In this document: positions 43,373-51,275 of the stretch, in pieces
Position numbering within the stretch: position 1 is the stretch's first letter
Layout of the letters: each line of letters opens with the position of its first letter
Assembly: GCF_001269385.1 (NCBI RefSeq)
Contig: NZ_CXOO01000002.1
Location: forward strand, 1,842-58,826
Length of the DNA stretch: 56,985 nt
Reading direction: 5' to 3'
From: Limnohabitans sp. DM1
GTDB taxonomy: Bacteria; Pseudomonadota; Gammaproteobacteria; Burkholderiales; Burkholderiaceae_C
The notes under the pieces: generated by a model
Seen by the model: only the letters and a program-made list of their open reading frames with translations
Database searches by the model: none
What the model was told of the DNA's origin: nothing
Translations under genes and position numbers: made by a program

Positions 43373-44152
43373 TCAGCGTCCGGTCCAGACGGGGGGGCGT
43401 TTGTCGTTGAAGGCGGCCAGGCCTTCGCGGGCGTCTTCGGTCATGGCCAGCAGGGCAATCTGGCTTTCGGTGTAGGCAATGGCCTGGTCAAAGGACATGG
43501 CTTCGATGGCGCGCATGGCGTATTTGCCGCGTCGGATGGCGGTGGGTGATTTGTTCACGATGCGCTCGATCAGCCACTGGGTTTTGGCGTCCAGCTCTGC
43601 GCTGGGCACCACATGGTTGACCAGCCCGGCCTGCAGTGCCTCTTGCGCAGAAAAGGGCTCACCGGTGAGTGCCCATTCGCGCACGGTGCGCGGCGCCACC
43701 AAGTCTTTGAGCAAGCTCATGACCTGCATGGGGAAAACGCCCACCTTGACCTCGGGCAAGCCAAACAGCGCATGGTCGGCGGCAATGGCGAAATCGGTCA
43801 TGCAGGCCAGGCCCATGCCCCCGGCCATGCAGGTGCCGTTGATGCGGGCAATCAGGGGCAAGGTGGCGTTTTGCGCCTCGCGCAGCAAGTCGGCATAGGC
43901 CGAATTGGGCTTGGAGAGGTCAAAGTTAAAGCCCTTGCCGGGCTGCAAGTCGCCACCGGCACAAAAGGCTTTGTCGCCAGCCCCGGTCAGGACCACGGCC
44001 CTCACTTCGGGGTCGGTGTGCGCCAGGCGCAGGCCATCGCGCAGGCCCTGAACCACTTCGGCATTGATGGCGTTGCGCTTGTCCGGGCGGTTGATGGTGA
44101 TCCAGAAGGTGCGACCTCTGACCTCGTGCAAAACGGCTGCTGATTCGTGCAT
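43373..44152 (-). CDS. Enoyl-CoA hydratase/isomerase family protein
   Basis: A 259-aa crotonase-fold enzyme. The oxyanion-hole segments are AFCAGGDLQPGKG (about 62-74) and NGTCMAGGMGLACMTDFAIA (about 105-124), and GLPEVKVGVFPMQVM carries a candidate catalytic Glu. It is last in the operon, 11 bp after the biotin carboxylase gene. By context it should hydrate the product of the carboxylase, comparable to AtuE (isohexenylglutaconyl-CoA) or LiuC (methylglutaconyl-CoA) hydratase. Which one is not decidable. Confidence 0.87.
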   Translation of the reverse strand: MHESAAVLHEVRGRTFWITINRPDKRNAINAEVVQGLRDGLRLAHTDPEVRAVVLTGAGDKAFCAGGDLQPGKGFNFDLSKPNSAYADLLREAQNATLPLIARINGTCMAGGMGLACMTDFAIAADHALFGLPEVKVGVFPMQVMSLLKDLVAPRTVREWALTGEPFSAQEALQAGLVNHVVPSAELDAKTQWLIERIVNKSPTAIRRGKYAMRAIEAMSFDQAIAYTESQIALLAMTEDAREGLAAFNDKRPPVWTGR

Positions 44153-44163
44153 GGTGTAACTCT

Positions 44164-46200
44164 TTATTCAGTCTTGACTGCGGAGGCAACAACGTCCGCC
44201 TCGATTTCAACCACCACACGGCCCGCTTGAACCTGATCGCCCGTGGCCACATGCAAGGCCACCACCGTGCCCGAGGCGGGCGCGGCGTGCACATGTTCCA
44301 TCTTCATGGCTTCGAGCGTGACCAGGGGCTGCTTGGCCTGCACGCGCTCGCCCACCGCCACCAGCACGGCCACCACGCGGCCATTCATGCTGGCGCGCAC
44401 TTTGCCATCGCCACCGGCTTGCCCCTGGCGCGCACTGGGCTGGCGCGTACGGTCGATCACCTGATAGGGGTGCCCGGCGTGCAGCAGCCACAGGCTGTGC
44501 GCGTCGCGTTCAAAAGCGACATGCTGCATGACGCGGTCCAAAATGAAGCGTGCCTCATGTGCACCCAGCGACACCACGTCGAGGGTGTGCAAAACCTCGC
44601 CCACCCGCACGTCCAAACGCTGCGGCCCCGTCTGTGCCACGCTGACCTGAATCTCCTGACCGTCGATGGCCAGGCGCATGCCCATGGGCAGGGCGTGGGT
44701 CAGGCGCTGGCCGCTGTCACCGTGCACACTCAAGCCCTGCGCGGCCTGGCCCTGCAGGCTGCGGCCTGCGGTCTGGTGCAGCAAGCCAGCGGCCACGGCC
44801 ACGGCTTTGTCCTGCGCGGCCGCATCCACGTCGAGCAAGACCGCTTCATTTTGGGCAATGAAGGCCGTGGTGGCCTGGCCCGCTGCAAACACGGGGTGGG
44901 CCAGGCATCGGCCCAAAAAGGCCTGGTTCGTGGTCACCCCCAGCGCCACCAGATCGTGCAGGGCATGCATGAGCTTGCGGCGGGCCTCTTCACGCGTCTT
45001 GCCATGCGCAATCAGCTTGGCCACCATCGAGTCGTAATAAGGCGGGATCACCGCGCCCGAATGCAGCGCATGCTCCACGCGCACGCCCGCAGGCAACTGC
45101 CAGCGGCTCATCGTGCCGCTTTGCGGCATGAAGCCACGGGGCACGTCTTCGGCGCACAGGCGCACCTCGATGGCGTGCCCTTCAAAACCCACTTCGGCTT
45201 GCGTCAGCGGCAAGGCCTCGCCCGCCGCCACACGCAACTGCCACGCCACCAGGTCCAGCCCCGTGATGGCTTCGGTCACCGGGTGCTCCACCTGCAGCCG
45301 GGTGTTCATCTCCATGAAGTAGTAGTGCCCGTCCTGATCGAGCAAAAATTCCAGCGTGCCCGCGCCCTCGTAGCCAATGGCCTTCACGGCGGCCACTGCC
45401 GTGGCCCCCATGCGTTCGCGCAAGGCGGCATCCACCGCCGGGGACGGCGCTTCTTCCACCAGTTTTTGGTGGCGTCGCTGCACCGAACAATCGCGCTCGC
45501 CCAGGTGGATGGCGTTGCCGTGGCGGTCGGCAAACACCTGAATTTCAATGTGGCGCGGCTGCACGATGGCCCGCTCCAGGATCACGGTGGCATCGCCAAA
45601 GGCGTTGAGTGCTTCGGACTGGGCGCTGCGCAAATGCTCGGCAAAGTCTTGCGCCTGCGTGACCAGGCGCATGCCGCGCCCACCGCCGCCTGCCGTGGCC
45701 TTGATCATCACCGGGTAACCCAGTTGCGCGGCCTGATCGGCCAGGTGCTGCGCACTTTGGTCCGCCCCTTGGTAGCCCGCAATGCAGGGCACACCGGCCG
45801 CCATCATGAGCTGCTTGGCACCCGCCTTGTCGCCCATGGCCCGGATGGCTTCGGGCGAGGGGCCGATGAAGACCAGACCGGCCTCGCGGCAAGCGGCTGC
45901 AAAGTCCTCGTTTTCAGCCAAAAAGCCATAGCCGGGGTGGATGGCGTCAGCCCCGCACAGCCGGGCCGCTTCGATGATGGCCGGGATGTTCAGGTACGAC
46001 TGCGCGGGCAAAGGCTCGCCAATGCACACCGCTTCGTCGGCCGCCTGCACATGGCTGGCCTGGGCGTCGGCCGTGGAATACACCGCCACCGTGCGGTAAC
46101 CCAGCGCTCGCGCCGAGCGCATCACCCGCAGCGCAATCTCGCCCCGGTTGGCAACGAGAACCTTGTGAAAGGGTGTGAAAGGTGGCGTGTCTGGTGACAT
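44164..46200 (-). CDS. Acyl-CoA carboxylase biotin-carboxylase/BCCP subunit
   Basis: A 678-aa alpha subunit of a 3-methylcrotonyl/geranyl-CoA-type carboxylase. The biotin-carboxylase domain includes KVLVANRGEIALRVMRSA, the ATP-grasp Gly loop GGGGRGMRLV, EMNTRLQVEHPVTEAITGLD and a BC C-terminal domain. A BCCP domain at the end carries the biotin Lys in EAMKMEH (Lys633). It partners the carboxyltransferase encoded 43 bp upstream. ATG 46200 (MSPDTPPF) is preferred; ATG 46209 is close. Substrate is inferred from context only. Confidence 0.92.
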   Translation of the reverse strand: MSPDTPPFTPFHKVLVANRGEIALRVMRSARALGYRTVAVYSTADAQASHVQAADEAVCIGEPLPAQSYLNIPAIIEAARLCGADAIHPGYGFLAENEDFAAACREAGLVFIGPSPEAIRAMGDKAGAKQLMMAAGVPCIAGYQGADQSAQHLADQAAQLGYPVMIKATAGGGGRGMRLVTQAQDFAEHLRSAQSEALNAFGDATVILERAIVQPRHIEIQVFADRHGNAIHLGERDCSVQRRHQKLVEEAPSPAVDAALRERMGATAVAAVKAIGYEGAGTLEFLLDQDGHYYFMEMNTRLQVEHPVTEAITGLDLVAWQLRVAAGEALPLTQAEVGFEGHAIEVRLCAEDVPRGFMPQSGTMSRWQLPAGVRVEHALHSGAVIPPYYDSMVAKLIAHGKTREEARRKLMHALHDLVALGVTTNQAFLGRCLAHPVFAAGQATTAFIAQNEAVLLDVDAAAQDKAVAVAAGLLHQTAGRSLQGQAAQGLSVHGDSGQRLTHALPMGMRLAIDGQEIQVSVAQTGPQRLDVRVGEVLHTLDVVSLGAHEARFILDRVMQHVAFERDAHSLWLLHAGHPYQVIDRTRQPSARQGQAGGDGKVRASMNGRVVAVLVAVGERVQAKQPLVTLEAMKMEHVHAAPASGTVVALHVATGDQVQAGRVVVEIEADVVASAVKTE

Positions 46201-46243
46201 GGTGTGCATCCGTTGAAAAAGAGGGCGTAAATGGGCCAGGCCA

Positions 46244-47863
46244 TCAAGGACGGGCCACCGAGAACTGCATTTTTTGCGGCTCACGGGCTTCGGCTTCGCG
46301 GCAAACGGCCAGCACTTTGGACAAGACGGCGCGGGTGTCGCGGGGGTCGATGACGCCGTCGTCCAGCAGCAGGGCGCTGGTGGTGAACACGCTCATCTGG
46401 CTGTCAAAGCGCTCGACGATGCGGCGGCTCATCTCGTCAAGCTTGGCTTCGTCCACCTCGCCTTTGCGGCGCATGCCCGCTTCGGTCACGATGCGCATGG
46501 TGCCTGCGGCCTGCTCGCCCCCCATGACGGCGGTCTTGGCATTGGGCCAGCTGAAGCAAAAGCGCGGGTGAAAACCCCGGCCACACATGCCGTAATTGCC
46601 CGCCCCGAACGAGGCCCCGCAATACAGGGTGATTTGCGGCACCGTGGCATTGGTCACGGCCTGAATCATCTTGGAGCCGTGCTTGATGATGCCCGCCTCT
46701 TCGTAAGCGCGGCCCACCATGAAGCCGGTGGTGTTGTTCAGGTAAATGATGGGCGTGCGCGACTGACAACAAGCCTGGATGAAATGCGTGGCCTTGGTGG
46801 CACCGGCCGGGTCGATCGGGCCGTTGTTGGTGATCACGCCCACGGGCCAGCCTTCGATCTTGAAATGCCCGCACACCGTGGCGCTGCCATAGTTTTCGCC
46901 AAACTCCAGAAACTCCGAATCGTCGGCAATGCGGGCAATCACCTGGCGCATGTCCACAGGCCGCTTGTGGTCTGCGGGCATGATGCCCAGCAGTTCCTCG
47001 GCGTCGTAGCGCGGCGGCTTGAAGCGGCGCGGCGCCTCCACCGGCATGCCCCGGTGCCAGTCGATCTGCCCCATGATTTCGCGGGCAATGCGCAGGCCAT
47101 CGCGGTCGTCTTCGGCCAGGTAGTCGCCCAGGCCCGAGATGCTGGTGTGCATGACAGCGCCACCCAACTCCTCTTCAGTGGCGACCTCGCCCGTGGCCGC
47201 TTTGAGCAGCGGAGGCCCGGCCAAAAAGGCGCGCGAGCGACCACGCACCAGGATGATGTAGTCCGACAAACCCGTCTGGTACGCCCCACCGGCGGTGGAC
47301 GAGCCGTGGGTCACCGTGACCACGGGCAGCCCGGCCGCAGACATGCGCGCCAGGTTGCGAAAGGAATTGCCGCCGCGCACAAAATCTTCGACCCGGTACG
47401 TCATCAGGTTGGCTCCGGCGCTTTCAACCAGTTGCACATAAGGCAGCTTGTTGTCTAGGGCGATTTCCTGCACCCGCAGCAATTTGTCCAGGCCCATGGG
47501 CTGCAAGGCACCGGCGTCGATGCCCGAGTCGGACGCCAGCACCATGCAGCGGATGCCGCTGACAAAACCGATGCCCGCAATCACCCCGCCCCCCGGCACG
47601 CTGCGTGCCAGATCCAGCGTGTCCAGGCCCAGACCGGCCAGGGTCGACAACTCCAGAAAAGGCGCCCCCGGGTCCAGCAGCAAGGCCAGCCGTTCACGCG
47701 GTAAAAGCTGTTGGCGCTTTTCAAAACGCTCACGCGAGGCGGCCGATTTGGTGTGGGTGCGCTGCTCATAAGCGCGCACCTGCGCCAGCAGCGCCAGCAT
47801 GTGCTCGCGGTTGGCCACAAAGGCAGGGCTGCTGACGGAGACGGTGGACTCAATGTGTGCCAT
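46244..47863 (-). CDS. Acyl-CoA carboxylase carboxyltransferase (beta) subunit
   Basis: A 539-aa carboxyltransferase with two crotonase-like halves. The N-half has LLPRERLALLLDPGAPFLEL, GVIAGIGFVSGIRCM and HGSSTAGGAYQTGLSDYI. The C-half has GVITNNGPIDPAGATKATHF, YLNNTTGFMVGRAYEEAGI and CGASFGAGNYGMCGRGFHPR. The motifs match the methylcrotonyl-CoA/geranyl-CoA carboxylase group (LiuB/AtuC) rather than propionyl-CoA carboxylase. It transfers carboxyl from biotin to the gamma carbon of an enoyl-CoA. Start ATG 47863 (MAHIEST). Confidence 0.9.
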   Translation of the reverse strand: MAHIESTVSVSSPAFVANREHMLALLAQVRAYEQRTHTKSAASRERFEKRQQLLPRERLALLLDPGAPFLELSTLAGLGLDTLDLARSVPGGGVIAGIGFVSGIRCMVLASDSGIDAGALQPMGLDKLLRVQEIALDNKLPYVQLVESAGANLMTYRVEDFVRGGNSFRNLARMSAAGLPVVTVTHGSSTAGGAYQTGLSDYIILVRGRSRAFLAGPPLLKAATGEVATEEELGGAVMHTSISGLGDYLAEDDRDGLRIAREIMGQIDWHRGMPVEAPRRFKPPRYDAEELLGIMPADHKRPVDMRQVIARIADDSEFLEFGENYGSATVCGHFKIEGWPVGVITNNGPIDPAGATKATHFIQACCQSRTPIIYLNNTTGFMVGRAYEEAGIIKHGSKMIQAVTNATVPQITLYCGASFGAGNYGMCGRGFHPRFCFSWPNAKTAVMGGEQAAGTMRIVTEAGMRRKGEVDEAKLDEMSRRIVERFDSQMSVFTTSALLLDDGVIDPRDTRAVLSKVLAVCREAEAREPQKMQFSVARP

Positions 47864-47950
47864 GTCGAAAACTTTCACCAATCGGAAACATCAAAATGTG
47901 CGGACCACTCGCGGTGGTGCGCCTGGGAAACAAGCATAGTGAATGGGGCA

Positions 47951-48916
47951 TCACGACTCTTGCGAGAACTGGCTGATGCGCCACTTCGAGATCAGTTGCA
48001 CAGGCTGGTAACTGAGCTTGGTGCGCCGAAAATTGGCCAGCCCCATGTCTTGCTCGAAGTTGAGCCATTGCACAGGCCCCGGCGCTGTCAGCGCAAAGTG
48101 GTGAAACATGTACTGGGCCATGCCCTTGAAGTTCACCAAGGCCTTGGCAAAGCGCACCACCACCACGCCCGGCTGCACGGTTTCAGCCAACAAAAAACCG
48201 GCGGGCTGCGCGTCAGCCCAGTACACAAAACCGCTCAAACCCAGCTGCGACGCCAGCGCCAGCGCTTCACGGCAAGGCAGATCATCGGCCGCGCCTGCGG
48301 CTTTACCCTTGTCACCCAGCCAGCCTTGCAAGACCTGCAGGGCAGCGCCTTGCAGCGCCGGGCTGTAGGGCTGCGCCGTCACGCTGTGCAGGGCCTGCAA
48401 CTGGGCCATCAGATTGCGCTTTTTTTGCAGCAGTCGCCCGGGGTAGCGGCGAAACTGCTCGGCACTGTAGAGGTAGTCGGCATCGTCGCGCTGCGTCTCG
48501 ATGCGGTAGCGCGCCGGGTCAAAGTGCCCCGCCTCGCGCTCGCTCAAGGGGTACAGGCAGGCAAAGCGGGCCAGCAAGGCATCGACCACCTCGACGGGCG
48601 CATCGCGCACATCAAACAAGGGCAAGGCATGGCGCTGGCCGTCGTAGCTCTGGCCACTGATGCAGGGCCAGGGACCGGCGTGGTAGCGGTAGTCGTGGGG
48701 CCGTCTGAACAGCCAGAGATTGCTGTAAGACAGATCAGCCAGGGCGTGCGCACCCAAGCCTGCCAGCCGCTGCGCCAAGCGGGGTGCCAACGCAGGCGCC
48801 AGGTCCAGCGTCAGCGCCTGGCCTGGCAGGCACAGGCCGCCCAGGGGATCAGCGGCTTTGGCCACGCACCCCTCGCGCGGGACCGTCGGCCGGGGGACCG
48901 GCAAAACATTGGGCAA
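47951..48916 (-). CDS. DUF2156 (phosphatidylglycerol lysyltransferase C-terminal-like) protein
   Basis: A protein of up to 321 aa with a GNAT-like fold. It has LSYSNLWLFRRPHDYRYHAG, LYPLSEREAGHFDPARYRIE, DDADYLYSAEQFRRYPGRLL with a basic stretch QKKRNLMAQL, and the C-terminal LNFEQDMGLANFRRTKLSYQ. This is the DUF2156/LPG_synthase_C pattern, related to aminoacyl-tRNA-dependent transferases. The acceptor is unknown, and its place within a catabolic operon is odd. The ATG 48916 start overlaps the upstream gene by 68 bp; GTG 48865, with GAGGGG just upstream, gives a 17-bp overlap and may be the true start. Confidence 0.75.
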   Translation of the reverse strand: MPNVLPVPRPTVPREGCVAKAADPLGGLCLPGQALTLDLAPALAPRLAQRLAGLGAHALADLSYSNLWLFRRPHDYRYHAGPWPCISGQSYDGQRHALPLFDVRDAPVEVVDALLARFACLYPLSEREAGHFDPARYRIETQRDDADYLYSAEQFRRYPGRLLQKKRNLMAQLQALHSVTAQPYSPALQGAALQVLQGWLGDKGKAAGAADDLPCREALALASQLGLSGFVYWADAQPAGFLLAETVQPGVVVVRFAKALVNFKGMAQYMFHHFALTAPGPVQWLNFEQDMGLANFRRTKLSYQPVQLISKWRISQFSQES

Positions 48917-49649
48917 TCAGCGTCCATTGCTCGGCCCCCTCCCCCGCCCAACACAAGGCGGTGTCACCCCGGTGGCGCCGCTGCGTCACCAGCAATGCCA
49001 GGTCCATGGCAGGCCCTGTCACCCAGTCGGTCGCAGAAGGATCACCCCAGGTCCAATGGCTGCCGTCGGGTGCCAGCACATCCACATGCGGCGCAGGCTG
49101 GGGCACCGGCAAGCCCCGGTTGACAAAGGTCCAGCCGTAGGTGCCCACGCCCAGATGCAGGATGTGGCGCAGCCCCGGGCTGGCCCCGCGTGTGCGGCCC
49201 AGCGCATCCCAGATGTCCTGGCCGTGGGCCCAGGTTTCCATCAGGCGTGCCGTGGCAAAGGATCGAGCGCTCATGTCGGGGCCATACCAGGGCAGACGCG
49301 CCTTGGGGTCCAGCGGCGCCAGTGCCGCCACCAGCGCTTCGTGGCGCTGGCGCCACAGGGCCAGCAAAGCAGGCCCCGACAGATGACCGAAATGTTCACG
49401 GGCCACCCCACTGATCGGGTCGCCCCGCAGCATCACCCGGACCAGCTTGGGCATGTCCTTGGCAAATTGGCCCGGATCGGTGACCGCTTGCAGCGCGGTT
49501 TCGTCGAAATACGCCAGATGGGCGATTTCGTCCCAAGGCGTCCACTCATAAAAGTCGGTGCGCATCTGCCACTGCGCGGGGGTCAGGGTTTCGCACAGAT
49601 CGGCCAGTGCGCGGTATTCACCCAGCAGGTCTTCAGAGCTTGATTGCAT
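48849..49649 (-). CDS. TIGR03084-family DinB-like metal-binding protein
   Basis: A 266-aa protein with a DinB/mycothiol-dependent maleylpyruvate isomerase-like four-helix bundle (about 1-165). Candidate metal ligands are DEIAHLAYFDE (His) and LMETWAHGQDIWDAL (Glu, His, Asp). A C-terminal domain of SCP-like type (about 170-260) follows: APHVDVLAPDGSHWTWGDPS, ending in QCFAGPP. This matches TIGR03084, of unknown function, which is often placed with acyl-CoA enzymes. It is 15 bp after the acyl-CoA dehydrogenase gene. Confidence 0.85.
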   Translation of the reverse strand: MQSSSEDLLGEYRALADLCETLTPAQWQMRTDFYEWTPWDEIAHLAYFDETALQAVTDPGQFAKDMPKLVRVMLRGDPISGVAREHFGHLSGPALLALWRQRHEALVAALAPLDPKARLPWYGPDMSARSFATARLMETWAHGQDIWDALGRTRGASPGLRHILHLGVGTYGWTFVNRGLPVPQPAPHVDVLAPDGSHWTWGDPSATDWVTGPAMDLALLVTQRRHRGDTALCWAGEGAEQWTLIAQCFAGPPADGPARGVRGQSR

Positions 49650-49664
49650 GGGGGGTCCTTGGGC

Positions 49665-50834
49665 TCAAATGCCCAGCTGCCGTGCAGCCAGGTCTTTCAT
49701 GATTTCTTCCGAGCCGCCGCCGATCATCATGACCTTGACCTCGCGGTAAATGCGCTCGCTGCGGGTGCCGCGCATGAAGCCCATGCCGCCCAGAATTTGC
49801 ACCGCTTGGTCGGCGCAAAACTGCATGGCCTGGGTGGACAAAATTTTGGCCATGCAGGTGCGGGCCACCAGATGCGCGGGGTCACCATGGTGATGCTCCA
49901 CCTGCCAGGCCAGTTCGTACACCAGGCTGCGGGCCGCTTCGATCTTCATGGCCATGTCCACCAGTTTGTGGCGAATCACCTGACGCTGCGACAGCGGCTG
50001 GCCAAAGGTCTGGCGTTCACGCGCCCAGTCAGTGGCTTCTTGCAGGCACACCTGGGCAAACATGCAGGCCTGCGCCGACATGCCCAAGCGTTCGGCATTG
50101 AAGTTGTTCATGAACACCTTGAAGCCCTGGTTTTCCACACCCAGCAGGTGCGCCACCGGCACACGCACCTTGTCAAAGCGCAGGTGCGCCGTGTCCGAAG
50201 ACCACCAGCCCATTTTTTTCAGCGGGGTGCGGGACAAGCCTGGTGAATCGGCCTCGATCATCAGGGCCGAGACGCCGCCCGCACCTTGGTTGGCCGGGTC
50301 GGTGCGTACCGCCACCGTGAAGTAGTCGGCGCGCATGCCCGAGGTGATGAAGACTTTTTCACCGTTGACCACATAGTGATCACCGTCCAGGACGGCCGTG
50401 GTTTTGAGCGCCGCCACATCCGAACCACCGCCCGGTTCGGTCACCGCCAACGCGGCGATTTTTTCACCCGACAACACGGCAGGCACGATGCGCTGCTGCA
50501 AGGCCTGGCTGCCATAGTGGGCAATGGGGGGCAGGCCAATGGTGTGCGAGAGCAGCGAAGCCGACACGCCACCGCTTCCTGAACGCGCCATTTCTTCGGC
50601 CGTGATGATGTGGAAAAAGAGATCGGCCGGGGTGCCGCCCAGGGCTTCGGGGTAGCCAACACCCAACACCCCCAGGCGGGCAATGCGCTGGTACAAATCA
50701 CGCGGAAAAGTCTCGGCTTCGTCCCATGCGTGGACATGGGGCGTGATTTCGCGACTCACAAAATCACGCAGCGAGGCGCGAAATTTTTCGTGTTCCGCCG
50801 AAAAGTAATGGGGCAATGAAGGGGTGTCCAGCAT
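49665..50834 (-). CDS. Acyl-CoA dehydrogenase (AtuD/LiuA-like)
   Basis: A 389-aa FAD enzyme. It has LAVTEPGGGSDVAALKT (first signature, about 123-139), FITSGMRADYFTVAVRT, RQTFGQPLSQRQVIRHKLVD and the second signature QILGGMGFMRGTRSERIYRE, with a C-terminal MMIGGGSEEIMKDLAARQLG. It introduces the alpha-beta double bond needed before carboxylation, e.g. of citronellyl-CoA (AtuD) or isovaleryl-CoA (LiuA). First gene of the minus-strand operon; ATG 50834 (MLDTPSLPHYF). Confidence 0.92.
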   Translation of the reverse strand: MLDTPSLPHYFSAEHEKFRASLRDFVSREITPHVHAWDEAETFPRDLYQRIARLGVLGVGYPEALGGTPADLFFHIITAEEMARSGSGGVSASLLSHTIGLPPIAHYGSQALQQRIVPAVLSGEKIAALAVTEPGGGSDVAALKTTAVLDGDHYVVNGEKVFITSGMRADYFTVAVRTDPANQGAGGVSALMIEADSPGLSRTPLKKMGWWSSDTAHLRFDKVRVPVAHLLGVENQGFKVFMNNFNAERLGMSAQACMFAQVCLQEATDWARERQTFGQPLSQRQVIRHKLVDMAMKIEAARSLVYELAWQVEHHHGDPAHLVARTCMAKILSTQAMQFCADQAVQILGGMGFMRGTRSERIYREVKVMMIGGGSEEIMKDLAARQLGI

Positions 50835-51021
50835 GGCTTGGGCGTGATGAGTTGAGAACAGGTGCAGCATAAACACGGGTGGCTGAGCGTCTTGTGCGAA
50901 CTGGTTGCGACCTGTGCTTGTCATGGTCGGTGAACATCTTGCACCCGCCCCGCCACCCGCACAGCTTTGGCCTGTCACCAGAGTGCCAGAACCAGATCCC
51001 GACGTGGGCATGCATGCCCAC

Positions 51022-51043
51022 GTCGGAGTCTTCGACCACCGAC
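51022..51043 (-). repeat. Hairpin repeat, class III
   Basis: Complement reads GTCGG-TGGTC-GA-AGACT-CCGAC, the inverse of the copy at 26504. Directly preceded by an 18-bp perfect palindrome, GTGGGCATGCATGCCCAC (51004-51021). Confidence 0.7.
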
Positions 51044-51065
51044 CCAGGAAGAGGCATTGTTGTAG

Positions 51066-51086
51066 GTCGGCGGCTTCAGCCCCGAC
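51066..51086 (-). repeat. Hairpin repeat, class II
   Basis: GTCGG-C-GGCT-TC-AGCC-CCGAC, flanked by GTAG and ATG, in minus orientation relative to the copy at 33063. Confidence 0.75.
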
Positions 51087-51154
51087 ATGCGGCCTGTGCA
51101 AAAGCAACCATTGTCGGAACTGAAACGCGGACCTCCGAGAAGGCCTGGTTGTAG

Positions 51155-51176
51155 GTCGGCACTCGCAGAGTCCGAC
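51155..51176 (-). repeat. Hairpin repeat, class I
   Basis: GTCGG-CACTC-GCA-GAGT-CCGAC, flanked by GTAG and ATG. Inverse of the copies at 19355, 26581 and 42345. Confidence 0.75.
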
Positions 51177-51275
51177 ATGGGCGTCAGCCAGTCCACACAA
51201 GCCAAGCACCTCATGCTGCAGCTAACCTTGTGCCCCATGCCTGTCCAAGCAGGCGCTTGACCGACGGGATTGACC

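Larger units (their letters stand above)
50835..51275. other. Divergent control region between acyl-CoA operon and atuA-like gene
   Basis: There is no gene in these 440 bp. It contains three hairpin repeats (51022, 51066, 51155) in minus orientation and a palindromic GTGGGCATGCATGCCCAC at 51004-51021. Both promoters must lie here or be masked by these elements, but no clear -35/-10 pair is seen. Confidence 0.6.

Noticed and set aside
43373..50834. Standard leucine (liu) degradation cluster
   Set aside because: There is no HMG-CoA lyase (LiuE) and no LiuR. The presence of AtuA and of TIGR03084 and DUF2156 genes argues against a simple liu assignment, though the substrate remains open.
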